Shown here: one piece after another, positions 51,419 through 64,000 of the stretch
Layout: every line of letters begins with the position of its first letter
How positions within the stretch are numbered: position 1 is the stretch's first letter
NCBI GenBank assembly: GCA_037975125.1
Contig: CM075858.1
Location: 68,052,140-68,116,139, forward strand
Direction of reading: 5' to 3'
Source of the DNA: Latrodectus hesperus
Taxonomy: Eukaryota > Arthropoda > Arachnida > Araneae > Theridiidae
DNA length: 64,000 bases
Translations under genes and position numbers: made by a program
Notes under the pieces: model-generated
What the model was told of the DNA's origin: nothing
Database searches by the model: none
The model's input: the letters and a program-made list of their open reading frames with translations, nothing else

Positions 51419-51741
51419 TGTGAAAATCAAACACTTGACCGACGATGGCTTTCTGTTTCGTTGTGTACGGATGTGGGAAACGCAGGAGGCGGAGTGGGAG
51501 TGTGTTGGAGAAAAAGGAACGTTGTTCTTGAAAATGCGACGAGTGGTTGCGGAGGTGCTGTTTCCAGGCAGGGGAAAGTGCTTGTATTTCAAATGATGTA
51601 AAAAGGAACCATTTAAAATTATGTTAGTGTCTGTAGTTAATGTTATGTGTTTTTTTTGTGTAAAATAAATGTGCAGTAAAAACCCAAGATCTTTGTATTA
51701 CTGAACGATCCTGGAACGACAGGTTCGTAGAAACAATCACA
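51419..51741 (+). repeat. 3' LTR
   Basis: 323 bp, starting TGTGAAAATC and ending ACAATCACA, with AATAAA at 51664-51669. It is followed directly by the atatt duplication. Confidence 0.95.
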
Positions 51742-51746
51742 ATATT

Positions 51747-54367
51747 CATATTAAATATTTAATTTTCCAGCCTCTTTAAGAACTTAAAATAAAATTTCTT
51801 TGTTTAAATAAAAAAACAACTTATTAAGCACTGACTATTTAATAATTAAACATAAATATCCGAATGAATTTTTAAAAATATTTATTATCGATAAAAAAAT
51901 TGCATTTATTCTTAAGTTTTCATATAATTTTTTAAATCTTCTCTACTCAAGGCTTATATGCAGTGTATTCTTCATTGTTTCTTATGCATGGATTGCCCAA
52001 TGATAAAGAATGCAGACAGAAGTCTAAATCTAATTTTTAAAAAATGTGTATTCAGACAATCGTATCCTGTCAGATGATGAAATATTGGTGTGATAAAGTA
52101 AGCACAAAATGTGAAATAATTGGCAAAGTCAATTATAAAATGTTAACTCAAGGATATGCTTATATTTCCAAAAGGTTATAATGAAAGAAGATAATAAATT
52201 TAGTAAATAAATACAGTAATATATTGAAGAACTTGTTTTATTTTCTAAATAAAATATGAAGGTAACAGAAAGGGAACATTTTTCATACAACGATATATTT
52301 AGACAAACTATTTTTAAAAATTGACATAAGAAAACTAATATCAAAATATAAAATTGATTCAAACAAAACAAAATAAAATCCATTTTAAATGCTCATTTGT
52401 ATTAATTATCATTTTAAAAACTTGGCTGCAAACAAAATTTCCAAATAAGAATTTATCATGAAATTGGAATCTACAAAGTAAAATATGGCAACCATAAAAA
52501 CTGTAGCCAGAAAAGCTATTATTAAATCTAGGAAAACAGCAATTTTCTCACAGCAAACCTGAAAGAATTCTCAAGCATTCATTGGACATTGAGTGCTAGT
52601 TGTGATAATACGTCATGTTATGTCTATAGGAATAGCTCTCACTGGAATATCGGCAACACTAATGTAAAAGGTGCTTATACATCTCTCAGCAGTCCGTTTT
52701 GCGAATGGTGACGATTTTGTTTTTGACTGGGAGTCACATAAATGTGTCTGATTTGTTTATGTTAGTAAGGTATTTCGCGCCTATAATTTACATCAACTAA
52801 TTAATTTTCATAAAATTTCGGTTGATTTCGATAACTCAATGATGTAACGTCAAAAGAACGCTTAATGTTACGTTTTGTCTTGTTAGTTGATTATTAGTGG
52901 ACACTCAACTCTCATAGCTTATAGACAAACATACTAGATATTTAAAAAATTCTCGGAGAAACTTCAACACACTTTTTACACGACATAAAAATAAAATAAA
53001 AATACTGAAACAGTCTACTTCAGCCTCTTCGGGCTAATGCAATAAGCACTCTTGCGAAAGACATTTTATTTTTGATCTCGAACCTAATCTGATATGATCG
53101 AAACAGAAAAAAACATATATATGTTTTAATCATCTCCTGGGAACAACCAGAAAAATTGTGAAATATGAATTTGGAAATTTTTTATAAAATTCTAGACTGT
53201 GTCTACGAATAAAACCAAACCGCAAATTTAGCCCAAATATGACAGTTACACTAATTGTTTCATATAAAGTTGCTATTAAACAAATGCGACGAAGCGTACT
53301 TCTTTTCATATTGTTAAAAATTGCGAGAAAGCAAACCTTACAGGAATATGTTACGTCCAACATAATAATTATCCTATAAAGACAATTTAGGAAAAATTCG
53401 ACTATTTTTATTTAAAATTTTCCATATAATTTATAAAATAAAAAAAATAAAATTTACTTATTTTTAACAGCTTTCATATTTTTTATTTATTAATTCAATA
53501 TGTTTTAATAAAATATTCCAATTTTTTATGAAATCAAAAGCGATAAATTGCTGCCATAACTATAATCATAATTTTCTAAAAAAAGGGAAAAGAAATCACT
53601 TTGTCTTGGAGTACCTCTACTAGAATCAGAATTCTTTTTTTTTTTTCTTGATAGGAAAACTGTCATATGCTCCGCAGAATTTCAATCATTTCATATAAGG
53701 TAAAAGGATTCGATGCTTTGGTACTCTTGAAATGTTTCTTTCTAAAAATATAGGATGCTGAGCAAAGAAATGGCAACATTGCCCTAAAAATCGAACGCTT
53801 CCTTACGAGACAGTTTTCTTTTATGTGCATGTGCACTTAGGCGAAACCTTGAGCTTTTATTCTATGATCGAGCAAAATAGCACACAGATGAAGATTCTGG
53901 AATATACACGTCTCCTCCTGGAATAAGCCTGATGGACCTAACTGCGACTGTAATGCTGGAACGAGAACTCCATCGCGTAGTGAAGATTAATGAATACTTA
54001 ACCGCCAAAACGATTGGACGCTTTTCGCTCCGAACGTCTTCTGAAAGCTTGATATATCGATTTTCCCACGCATGATCTTGGTTCTTATATTTTGAAACAA
54101 TTGGAAATGAACAGAATGTATTGATCGGCAAGAAATAACGTTCTTTGTATTTGATCGGTAAATTAAATGTGTTTGTTTATCATTAGATGTTTGCATACAT
54201 AATTTTTCATTTTTTTTCTGAAAGAAAATCAGATTTAAACAATTACTCCCACTTACTAAAATACTGTTTCTATATATTTATATTTCCATGTCAACATTAA
54301 GCATTTTTGATTTGATTTTTGGAAAATAAATATTTATTGAAATTATTCATCTTTACATTTTCACAGC
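51747..54367. other. Intergenic, no gene recognised
   Basis: AT-rich. A stretch at about 52570-52670 on the minus strand shares gttgccgatattcca and some flanking bases with 43669-43770, next to the third Tc1 remnant, and may be a tail fragment of that family. ORFs of 69-89 codons carry no motif. Confidence 0.45.
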
Positions 54368-54382
54368 AAAATGTTGGAAGAA

Positions 54383-54672
54383 ATAGCTCAATCGATGGTT
54401 GAGTAGTTAGTGTTCCTAGGCTTTTGGCCATGGGTTCAAATCAAGTGTTGGGCAGGGATGTTTCTTTATATCTGTTTTTGATGTTTCTCTCTCCTTACAT
54501 CTGAGATAATGAATGATTGTAGGCCATCCTATAAATGGATTTATGGTGGAGTGACATGGGTAATACTACTCGCCTTAGTGATTTGATTAACATGTGCCCA
54601 ACGGGTCCTAATAAATAAGCAATTCCAGGTTTTGTGGCGAAGGTTAGTCCACCAGTACCAAGCATGACTAAA
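54383..54672 (+). mobile_element. tRNA-derived SINE, third family, with imperfect target duplication
   Basis: The head carries an A-box match (tggttgagtag) and a B box (ggttcaaatc) about 50 bp apart. The body runs on for some 200 bp with ggcccaacgggtcc-like sequence. Flanks aaaatgttggaagaa (54368 on) and aaaatgttagaaggaa (54673 on) are near-identical and look like a 14-15-bp duplication. Confidence 0.75.
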
Positions 54673-55456
54673 AAAATGTTAGAAGGAACAATTTATGCTG
54701 TTACAATTTGTAAAAAAAATTAAAGATAGAAATCTAAAAAGTAAAATTTTTATCGAACTTTTGCTTAAAGTGTTCTTTAACAATCTTTACAATTCTAATC
54801 TTTTATTTAAAATTGTGTTTTTCTTGTTCAAAAAGTGACCTTAAAAGGAAGGATTAACCAATCATCTGAAAATGCTCATAAAATATAAAATTTTTAATAT
54901 TCACTCAAGAATTGTTAACTTTTGTAAAAAGAAATAAAAATTGGATTTCTCCCAAATCTTCATGGAATAATTGCGCCCGTTGAAATGGAAGATGCCCTCC
55001 TGTTAACAACAAAAGAAGGATGTCGAATTTATACACACATCTGTCCATATAGACGATTGAGATTTATTTAAAGATAAATCTGATTTTTAGAATTATTTCA
55101 TTCTTTACATCTAGTTCTCTTATTCACATTCACTATTTAAGTTATGATAAATGTGGCAAGCCTACCATCTTCCAAAGGAAAACTCATACATAATTTTCGA
55201 ATGAAAACTGTAATTTGAAAAGATGTAATAAGTTAATTTTGTGGAAGAACTTCTATTGAAATATAAAACACGATCTCTTCTACAGATGAACTGAAAACAA
55301 TCGAGTAAGATACTAATCGCTTAAAAATTCACTTCAGTAACGAAATTATTAAATATTGAAATCTGGATTCTTTTCATCGACGCTCCAATGGATCGGTAGC
55401 ATTTGGTTCAAAGTGTAAACACATAAGTTAAGCTGCAAGAAGTAAAAACAAATGGT

Positions 55457-55507
55457 AAAAATAAATAAACAAATAAATAAAAAATAATAATAATAAAAAA
55501 TAAAAAA
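55457..55507. repeat. Imperfect (AAAT)n / (AAT)n tract
   Basis: Low-complexity aaataaataaac and aataataata runs. Confidence 0.85.
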
Positions 55508-58493
55508 TGGTATGTTTTTAAACTTTACATAATTGCATTGTAGAAAAGCTGAGTGTGTTACACATAGATTAAAAGTTTACGAGAGAAAAAATCACATTAA
55601 CATTTTTAATGTGGGAAGAGTTCTATTGAAGAATTAAATTGATTGTATTACGGCATAAGCAACTTTACAGGAATTTCAAAAAAAAAAAATTCTTATAGTT
55701 CAAATGAATAACAAATGCTATTTTTAAAATTTTTAAGTTAATCACAAACTTATTTAAGTTAGTCAAAGATCAATATAAGATAAATTACCTTTTGTTCAAC
55801 CATTCTCAGTTCAAATTTGGACCAAAACACTGTGGATAAGCAAAATAAGGAATTTATTGAATTTCAATCGAAACTAATATTTTCCACAGGCATTTCCTAA
55901 CGTCGATGGAAAGACAAATGATTTTAAATAATCATTGAATGAATTCCGCATTAGATTCGTGAGTACCCTACAAGAAAATAAAAAAAGAATATCAAACAAA
56001 GAAAAAGAAAGAGATGTTTAAATGTAAAGATATTCATTTAAACATATCAAAACTTGTTGAAAGATATATCAAAACTTGTTGATGAAGGACACATTTATTT
56101 TTTAGCTGCAGTTTATTTTTGCATGGACATAATTTCCTGAGATAAAGACAATCCTAGATTAGAAGTGACTATACTGAGAAATTCTACAAGCATTGCATTT
56201 TATTAGGCTTACATCTCTTAGAATGGTGCTTTTACTGAAATAATATGTTTTGCTATAAATTTTCAGTAATATAAAAAGGAAAAAATAAACATCTAATTTT
56301 TAGCTAGTATCAAATTACATAACGATATTTTGAACGAGTTAAATATTTAATTTTAAATTAGAAAATTTAAGCAATGTTTCTTTTGTTAAAGGAGAAAGAA
56401 ACAGTATTATTATTTGCCATAAAACTCTCATTGACATGAAAATTTACTGCATCATATCGAGTTTTCATTTGATGAAGAATCTAGTTTTAAGCTTTTAATC
56501 AGTTGTTGCTATCAAAGAAATTCTATATTTGTGAGTTCCAGCAAATTTATCATGATAATGAATGCATTTAGAAAAATTTTTTTAAATATGATAAAAATAT
56601 TTATTTTATTTCATTGGTTATTGATGTATTCCTTTACTTATTCGATTTTGAAAATCAAAGTGAAGAAAATAGACTTTTATAAGTTCTTACATATTCCAGA
56701 ATAACAGAGTAAAAAGACGTTTCAAAACTCATGCTAAGTCAGTCCCACAGGTACTAAGATCGGAGAGTGCAATTTTCTGTTACTGTCTTCTGTTTCTTTG
56801 AGGCCATTCCTTTTACAGCTTGCGCCACTAAATGGCGTGTCTTTTTCACTTGTCACCAATTTCGACTTCCCCATTTACTACAGTGAGTTATAGGATACTT
56901 TATTTTGATCTCTTTGCTTAATGCCATTTACTTTTTTTCGTTTTACTTTTTGTTACCCATTTTTTGATGGAATATTTATTAAAATCAACAGCCTCACTGA
57001 TTCATTTTTGTGAATTTGTTTCTCATTGATTGCTATTATGCTCACTGATTGTTCTAATACAGTTTGTCACATTTTTTTGAAGAAGAATTCTTAAATTTTA
57101 TTTTTATTATCATTGAAAACTTAAACTCTATGCATTTTTAGTTAAGAACCAATTATTTCCAAATAAATATTTATAGTTTTCATATAAAAGGAAAAAGATT
57201 TTCTAAAACTTACACTTTGATTGTATGTCTTATTTAAAAATTAATTGCTTAATTATTTAGTTCTCATCTCGAGGTTAGATATGTTTATATTGACACAGAA
57301 TCCAAATTAAACTTTTCGTTTCAAGTCTATCAGTTTTTGTGTAAAAAACAATCATAGAGTAACTAATAAATTTAAACATCAGTTAAATTTACGCAAAGTA
57401 TTTCTTTTATTATTTTCAGACTCAAGTTTATCTTTTAGTTAAAATTAAAATAATAGTGTAAAATCTTTTAGTTGTTTATTATCAGAAAAATGTAAATAGT
57501 GTAAATACTGGTATGAATGTCTTATATTTCTATTTCATTACTTGTTATAGCATGTTATCATTATTTAATATGCAAAATCATATTGTTTATCTAATGCTTA
57601 ATCTTTGAAAGATTGAATGAATGAATGAAGATTGAATCTAGAAATAAATTTGTAAAATCTAAAACAGTTTGGTGACATTTGGCGATATTTTGGGCAACTT
57701 GGCGATATTTGGCAACAAAAAATAACACTTTTGAAGTTTCGATTTGTTAGGGATAACAAAAGCTTACTATAGGAATGCTCTAAAAAACTTTTAGGGCTTA
57801 TATCGAAGAGTTATAAATATCAAACTCAGCAAGCAGGAATCAGACGCTTGAATTATCGGCTCTGGAAATTCATGTGATTAATTTCTATGTCACAGAAGTT
57901 GTATAGGCCTTAATACCCTGTGTAAAAACTTCAAGTTGAAGTAATTGTTATCTTTGAGACTGAAAAAATGAATAGTGTTTATTTAGAAGGAAACTGCTTT
58001 TCATTTCTGGATGATCACATCCTCTATGCGACAATGAAAATCATAACATTATAAAACAATCTGAATGTACTTGTTTTCCTGTATTTCGTTTGAATAAATC
58101 TACATCTCTTCAATGAATTATAGTATACACTTGACATATCGCATACTTACATACCTAAGATTTTACCACTGGAAAACATATGCGTATATTTAAGAGAAAA
58201 TCACTTATGATTGAAATTTTCTTGTAGATGCAAAAAATAATTCTATTGCTTAGTATATAAAAATAAATATATTCCAGAATAATTTGAAACATTATCTAGA
58301 AGCGGTACACTGTATCCCGAAATAGTCTCGTATATGGATTATAACTGACTTAAAAAACAAATCGAATGAGGTATAATAAGTTTGGAAACAGTATTTGGTA
58401 ATGAAAGAATTAAATATCGAATTTTATATTCTTTTAATTCGCATTTTTCTAATGTGTTTCAAACCGGTGACGTATCGAAAAAGGCGAAAACGC

Positions 58494-58735
58494 ATTCGCT
58501 GTAGAGAGCAAAACTAATACTTTATCAAAAATTGTTTTTTCTTTGAAATCAATAAAATCGTAATAATATAGAAGGTAAACGGGATATGATGCCATAAATA
58601 ATTCACCCTACTAAGCTCGATAATACATATTCATAAATATATTCACCGTAGAAGGCAAAACCAATATTTTCTCAAAATTTGGGTTTTCAATAAAGTCAAT
58701 TAAATTATGATAATGCAAATTGAAAGGGAGAATTA
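58494..58735 (+). repeat. Diverged tandem duplication, period about 147 bp
   Basis: attcgctgtagagagcaaaa (58494 on) and attcaccgtagaaggcaaaa (58641 on) start two segments that stay similar for about 90 bp, including tcaaaa-tttg, ttcaataaa/tcaataaaa and gataat-like words. Non-coding. Confidence 0.55.
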
Positions 58736-60653
58736 ATAAACCATTTCTCTTCTCTAATTGCACATATACGTTGTTTTAATTGCCTAAATTTAAAAATAAA
58801 TTAAAGTGATATTCTGAAATAAAAAAAGAAACTTTGATACACTCAATTATTGTGAGAATTATTAAGGTGAAAAGTTATAGAAATTATTATATTTAAGGTC
58901 TCTTTTAAATTTATTCTCTTTGCTTTCGAAGAAATAATACTTCCATTAAACGCAATAAAACAGGACATCAGAATGGTATTTCTCTTTTCTTTGGTGAGAA
59001 GTAAAATGTAAGAAATTGGTGTCTACTGGCCAGTGGCTTGGTATCATTTTTCGTCGGTTGAATGTCTTGTTCTTAATCTAGGACATTAATCTTTATCTTA
59101 ACATTTTGGCTTTTGTTCACTCTAGTTATTTCTTTTTTTTAAAGAATTTTATCCGAATCTAGGTTTAACTTCTTTCATTTTTCTTGTAAACTTTCCTGTC
59201 ATCCACTTAGTTGCAATTGCTTTTCAAATCATCTCATTGAAGTGAAAAATAAATATCGAACTTGACAGAAAAGAAATTAAAAATTTTTTCATAATCACCT
59301 TCCATTTTACAGTTGGTTAAATGGAATTTTATAATTTTTTAGCAATTTATGAGAATTATATTTCTGATAAGTTCACCAAGAAGCTAAGAAAATTTTAAAA
59401 AGTCAAAACTTATATCAGGCCCGGAGTCACTTATGCTGATACTATACTTCCCACCCACACAACCTACTGATTCTCAAAGTAATATATCCCATCAACCTCA
59501 ACATTTGAGTTCTTAGAACACATCCATATTATAATAGAAATGAAATAAATTTTTATTGAAACTTTCACTGAAGATATAATAATTGAACTAAGTCAAATCC
59601 GTTTTACTATGGATAAATTCAAATTAACTCGTTATTTGCAACCTACACAAAAAATTAGCAATGTGAACAAATTAAAATATTCGCTTAGTAACATTTCACT
59701 TTAAATTATTTTAAAATGTATTTCCTAAAATAATTATTAAATTAAAAAAAATGTTTGATTATTATTTAATCAAAATTACATCATAACGATGCAGACGAAG
59801 GCAAAGATCCTTTGATCCAAAGCGGCACACGCAGCCAAATCTGCGCTTCTGTAAAAATCTAAAACTACACTCACAAAATATATATACATATACATATAGT
59901 TTAAATAACAGGCATCAGATTTACTACTAAGTTCTTATTATTTAGTATTTTTCATTTATTAATGACATATGTATGTGCAATGAGATAAATGATCATTTAC
60001 ATTTATTACATTTACTTAATGGGCCGTTGAATATAACACAAAATTATTTTTTAAAAAGATTGCACAAAATATCGAAAGAAAAATTAGCATCAGTGCATAT
60101 AATTTCGATACATTTTAGCAAATTATTATTATAAATAATATTTAAAAAAATTTTTCCAGCTTCCTTCCTCATCTTTAAAATTTCATTACAATTTTGATAT
60201 GCTTTTATTTTTTTCATAAGTAGTTTTTACGACAATGTGTTACCCGCTTCCTACTCTTGCCGGACTAAATTCATGAAACACACTGCGCCTTAATTATGAA
60301 CTACGGTTGATTGATGAGGTTGACAAAATCCATAAGTTCCAATGTCTACCAGTGCAAAGAGCTTACAGAGCTTTTTCGAGTATTCATCCTCTGAACAGGA
60401 AAGTTTTCAAATTGGTGGAGAATAGAGAATATTTCTTCCTAATTATGTGAACGCCACAGTTCTCCATTAAGTTGTTGCTGCATATGAAAGTTATTTATTT
60501 TTCACATTATATATATTTCATTTATTTCCGGTTTCATTTTTCTACCAACTGGAGCTCACCGAAGTTTAGAGAAGAAGTGAGTGAGCAGCAACTTATTTTT
60601 TCCCCTGTACTTTGCCTCTAACAGTTAGATGGAAATTGCAGAGTGGGAGTCTA

Positions 60654-60708
60654 TATTTAGAAGCAGGGACCAAATGGAAGATTACCCAATACTGCAAATA
60701 CCACCCCC
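60654..60708 (+). repeat. Short dispersed repeat shared with 14884-14938
   Basis: It carries the same tttagaagcagggaccaaa core and acccaatac as the site at 14884. It lies just past the 3' end of the LINE remnant on the opposite strand. Confidence 0.5.
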
Positions 60709-60718
60709 ATTATTTCAC

Positions 60719-62020
60719 TTGTTGTTGTTGTCGTTGTCCATACAGGTGCAAAGTGCAAATGAATTTGATATTCCACCAGAAGTCTTGGTGATGAGGTCTG
60801 CCAGTTCTGAGTCCCGGAGGCTATGAAGGATCTCGATTGGTGGTGCTCCAAAAAGAAAGAGGGAGCGGATTACGGTTTGACAGTTAAAAACATGTTCTGG
60901 CGTCAGTTGGTGATTGAGGACAGTTTTTGCAGTGGAGATAGGATTTAATACCATTTGGTGATATTTTCATGCCCTTAAAATGTCCAGTACGTAACCGAGC
61001 TATTGTAGAGGAGAGGTTTCTTGGGCCGTCTAGGTCAGAGATTATTGCCTTGCCAAAATCTTGGTTGTAGATCCTACGCCTGGCAGTAGCATTTGCATCT
61101 GAACATTTGACCGTTCATGGTTGCTCTTCATCGCGAGCTTCCTTTGCAAGGGAATCAGCACATTCGTTCCCCTCAATACCTACATGTGCAGGAATCCATT
61201 GGATAATGCATGGTATATTTAATGAATGAAGAAGGTGTTAATTTCTACAGTCAATCCTGACTCACTATTTCCTCAAGCTTCTAGAGCTGATTTAGAGTCT
61301 GAGAAAATTATAATTTCTTCAATCGAGTCATCAAAGAGAGAAAAATATAGACAATGAGCTAGAGCCTATTTAATAGCAATTAGTTCACTAGTAAAGTTCG
61401 ATGAGATTTGGCCAGCGGTTATTTTAAGCTTGACGTTTTCTGAGGGATAGACGATGTAGATGCCTGCACCTCCTCTATTACAATCAATATCAGAGGAACC
61501 ATCAGTATAAACAATTGCACTGTTATCTTTTGTAAGTGAACGAACTGTATCTTCACCTTTCTATAATAAAACTTGAGCTGGTTCTTTTTTAGAACATGGT
61601 TCCAATAGGTTTGCATTAATTACTGTACTCATAGGTGGCTTGAAAGGTAGAAGTGGTTCTTGGGAAATATCCAAAGAGGTATGGTCAAGATGAACAGCCT
61701 CTCTGATTTCGCTATCAAAATACAACATTGAGGATCTTCGAAGCCTTGAAGTACCTGTCCAAGCATTTAAAACTGTATGAGCGATGTGGTCATTGCTATG
61801 GCTCCTGATTTTGTTGGTGAATTTTAGAGTTGCAAGTTTCCTTCTGTTCTCAAGGGAAACAAGCCCACTTTCAAATTTGACCTTGATGTTATTAGTAGAG
61901 GACACTGCACCAATAACAATTTTTGATGCACGATATTGCACTGAGTTTATTTCACTTAAAGACATCACATGCAAATCACTTGAAGCTTATTTAATCAGCT
62001 TCAGACGACTTAATTGAACA
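60719..62020 (-). pseudogene. Non-LTR retrotransposon (LINE) RNase H and tail remnant
   Basis: The minus strand reads, through several frameshifts and stops, the C-terminal part of a LINE ORF2. From 61974, a 137-codon open piece covers the region between RT and RNase H (SVQYRASKIVIGA, then ENRRKLATLKFTNKI). RNase H follows near 61530 with VYTDGSSD, then GGAGIYIVYPSENV, SSNFTSELIAIK and IIIFSDSKSALEA, so three acidic catalytic positions are visible. The last part (60950 down) has LTPEHVFNC and the terminal helix PPIEILHSLRDSELADLI. The reading ends near a (CAA)n-like run at about 60719-60735, which may be the 3' tail. The reverse transcriptase is missing, so this is a 5'-truncated dead insertion. 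Its sequence resembles LINEs abundant in spiders. Confidence 0.85.
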
Positions 62021-63966
<1,946 letters not shown>

Positions 63967-64000
63967 GGAGATTTATAGCGTAGGAAGATTGAAACTCCAT

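Larger units (their letters stand above)
44566..51741 (+). mobile_element. Full-length Ty3-type LTR retrotransposon with integrase before RT (Gmr1-like order)
   Basis: A 7176-bp element flanked by the 5-bp duplication atatt (44561-44565 and 51742-51746). It has two LTRs (324 and 323 bp) that begin TGTG and end CACA, a primer-binding site, a 1.4-kb leader, one long gag-pol frame and a polypurine tract. Domains run gag, zinc knuckle, protease, integrase, reverse transcriptase, RNase H. Canonical Gypsy elements have the integrase last; this order defines the Gmr1-like group. No env-like ORF is present. The LTRs differ by about 8 substitutions and 3 single-base indels, so the insertion is fairly recent but not new. 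Confidence 0.95.
54689..60718. other. Intergenic, no gene recognised
   Basis: Six kilobases of AT-rich DNA. It contains an imperfect (AAAT)n tract near 55457-55507, a diverged tandem duplication at 58494-58735, a short ttggcgatattt direct repeat near 57679-57709, and the dispersed repeat at 60654-60708. No protein motif is seen. Confidence 0.5.

Noticed and set aside
52570..52690. Minus-strand fragment similar to the tail beyond the third Tc1 remnant
   Set aside because: Only about 20-30 bases match well. It was noted in the intergenic entry but is not strong enough for a separate element.
53862..54196. Overlapping minus-strand ORFs of 69 and 89 codons
   Set aside because: No recognisable domain. 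They overlap each other in different frames without any splice or promoter support.
54383..54450. Possible tRNA gene
   Set aside because: A and B boxes are present without a tRNA fold, and flanking duplications mark a SINE insertion.

Overview
The window looks like a piece of an AT-rich arthropod nuclear genome, most likely a spider or another arachnid. This is inferred from long introns and intergenic DNA with almost no long ORFs, tRNA-derived SINEs, Tc1-like, piggyBac-like and hAT-like DNA transposons, LINE tails, a Ty3-type LTR retrotransposon, and two chemoreceptor-like genes of a class that is greatly expanded in spiders. I had no database search, so the species is not determined.

Layout. 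1-5.3 kb: an (AT)n microsatellite, then a single-exon 381-residue seven-helix chemoreceptor-like gene on the minus strand (3914-5059). 5.3-16.8 kb: mostly unassigned AT-rich DNA with two SINE remnants, a perfect hairpin, a possible terminal exon of a membrane protein (11414-11713, minus), and two weak minus-strand ORFs. 16.8-18.3 kb: a 1.53-kb Tc1-like element with intact terminal inverted repeats and TA target sites but a broken transposase. 21-27 kb: a perfect 22-bp hairpin, a LINE 3'-end fragment, and two tRNA-derived SINEs. 28.6-30.4 kb: the second chemoreceptor-like gene (28755-29900, plus), followed by tandem partial copies of its own 3' end. 31.4-32.2 kb: a hAT-like short element. 37.4-39.3 kb: an internally deleted piggyBac-like element with TTAA target sites. 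39.7-43.8 kb: a nest of DNA transposons, namely a Tc1-like element invaded by a TA-flanked element with four subterminal repeats, next to a (CA)n tract, and then a third Tc1 remnant. 44.6-51.7 kb: a nearly intact LTR retrotransposon. 54.4-54.7 kb: another SINE. 60.7-62.0 kb: a LINE RNase H/tail remnant. The window ends in a long (AT)n tract.

The two best things here are the following. First, the 7.2-kb LTR element has Ty3/Gypsy-type domains in the order gag-protease-integrase-RT-RNase H, so the integrase precedes the reverse transcriptase. That is the arrangement of the Gmr1-like lineage, not of ordinary Gypsy elements. Its ends, primer-binding site, polypurine tract and 5-bp target duplication are all visible, and one in-frame stop is the only obvious break. 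Second, the two chemoreceptor-like genes, 24 kb apart and in opposite orientation, share a conserved 5' flank. It contains a 13-bp RFX X-box-like palindrome exactly 144 bp from the start codon in both, which suggests that they are co-regulated in ciliated sensory neurons.

Apart from the two receptor genes and perhaps the 11.4-kb exon, essentially everything recognisable is mobile DNA or simple repeat.
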